Assembly (NCBI GenBank): GCA_031257655.1
Contig: JAIROF010000058.1
Location: 1-16,251 of the forward strand
Length of the DNA stretch: 16,251 bases
Direction: 5' to 3'
DNA from: Prevotellaceae bacterium
Lineage (GTDB): Bacteria > Bacteroidota > Bacteroidia > Bacteroidales > UBA932
The translations under genes and the position numbers were made by a program. Under the pieces are notes generated by a model. That model did not search any database, had not been told where the DNA came from, and worked only from the letters and a program-made list of their open reading frames with translations. Below are positions 14,599-16,251 of the stretch, one piece after another (the first letter of the stretch is position 1; the number at the start of each line of letters is the position of its first letter).

Positions 14599-15303
14599 TC
14601 AGCCCCCGCCGCCGGGTTGGTAGCCGGGCACAACGCTGCTATTGTCGTCCCAAATATTAATGTTTTCATTTTCCAGATAACTTCTTGTATAGGTTTTGGA
14701 GGGAAAGGTTTGTGACGAAATCTGCACAAACTTCCCCTGCGAGTTGATAGCATAGGTAACATCTACCCGCTGCCCAACAAAGCTGGTAAAATTCTCAAAC
14801 ATTATAGGTGTTGAGGTGGCAGGCACAATCTTGGAAATAATAATCTTGTTTTGGGCGGTAATACGAAATTGTTTCACGGCAACGTATGGGAAATAGTCAA
14901 CGTATGCCTCCAGCGTGCTTATCACGCTTCCTGTAGGTGTGACTACACATAAAACGGTCGTTCTCCAATCTGTCACACCTCCAAATGCAACTGCTACCAG
15001 CATATTACTACTACCCGGAATGGCAAATTTTCTAAAAAGACATCCTTGTTGTTCTGCATTAGGTTTTGTGTATTGTGTACACTGTAGGTCATTGTACAGC
15101 TTGTCGGGAATAGCGTTGTTGCTATTATCAACGGCAGAAGAATTTTTAGGAAATCTTGTTTTTTTTGTAGCGCTAAAAGGGACACTTTCTGTAGAAATGG
15201 AACTTAATGCAGCACCAATAGGCAGACCTCCTGCAGAATTTAGTAATGGTAACAGCATAAATGTTGCTATGACCGTCGTTAAAATAACTTTGTTAGTTTT
15301 CAT
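14599..15303 (-). CDS. Small secreted protein of unknown function, VVPGYQP tail family
   Basis: 234 residues with a signal peptide (Lys-rich start, then hydrophobic ILTTVIATFMLLPLLNSAG). The mature part contains two Cys-bearing segments (LQCTQYTKP, QQGCLFRKF), several predicted beta strands (MLVAVAFGGVTDW, TTVLCVVTPTGSVISTL) and the end INIWDDNSS plus VVPGYQPGGGG. I do not recognise a named family. Apart from the tail it shows no clear similarity to the next small secreted protein. The ATG is only 12 bases from the stop of the peptidase gene upstream, so the two are very probably co-transcribed. Base composition is clearly AT-richer than in the large enzymes to the left, a hint of separate origin. 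An export-linked immunity protein for a toxin-like peptidase would fit this position, but nothing in the sequence proves it. Confidence 0.78.
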   Translation of the reverse strand: MKTNKVILTTVIATFMLLPLLNSAGGLPIGAALSSISTESVPFSATKKTRFPKNSSAVDNSNNAIPDKLYNDLQCTQYTKPNAEQQGCLFRKFAIPGSSNMLVAVAFGGVTDWRTTVLCVVTPTGSVISTLEAYVDYFPYVAVKQFRITAQNKIIISKIVPATSTPIMFENFTSFVGQRVDVTYAINSQGKFVQISSQTFPSKTYTRSYLENENINIWDDNSSVVPGYQPGGGG

Positions 15304-15315
15304 ATTATATTTATA

Positions 15316-16251
<936 letters not shown>

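Overview
The window looks like chromosomal DNA of a Bacteroidota species, probably order Bacteroidales. The evidence is a starch-utilisation (Sus) gene set, two secreted proteins with C-terminal type IX secretion (T9SS) sorting domains, A-rich start regions without clear Shine-Dalgarno sites, and many heptameric and palindromic intergenic repeats. The genus cannot be named from the sequence.

Left part (1-5412, + strand) is the downstream end of a sus-type locus. It holds the 3' part of a SusE/SusF-like starch-binding outer-membrane protein, a strong hairpin terminator, a CBM48-GH13 alpha-amylase-family lipoprotein, a cluster of three REP-like repeats, and a SusB-type GH97 alpha-glucosidase. 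Every catalytic and calcium-binding glutamate I could place in the GH97 falls at the spacing known from Bacteroides thetaiotaomicron SusB. Together they would bind starch at the surface, cut it and release glucose.

Centre left (5413-6218) is a gene-free block of about 800 bases between convergent genes, packed with repeats: a REP-like element, a heptamer array, a 15-bp palindrome, a perfect 76-bp tandem duplication, two near-identical hairpins and a second heptamer array that runs into the next gene's stop codon.

Centre (6219-13644, - strand) carries two very large secreted enzymes read from right to left. The first is a BNR_4-type beta-propeller protein with a PA14-like domain. The second is a GH128-like (Glyco_hydro_cc) glycosidase with FN3-like, LamG and Big2 domains. 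Both have an N-terminal signal peptide, a T9SS C-terminal domain and the same unnamed module of about 285 residues, so they are likely exported by the same route and probably act on related material.

Right part (13645-16251, - strand) is different in character. The C-terminal part of a protein that enters from the right edge passes from GC-rich sequence through an LDEVVVTAP linker and a long Gly/Ser tract into an AT-richer papain/C39-like cysteine peptidase domain. Two AT-richer genes for small secreted proteins of unknown function follow. They share a C-terminal VVPGYQP tail that is almost identical at DNA level, and a third, orphan copy of the tail lies just beyond the last gene. I infer a polymorphic-toxin-like cassette region that recombines at its tails; the toxin role itself is not proven.
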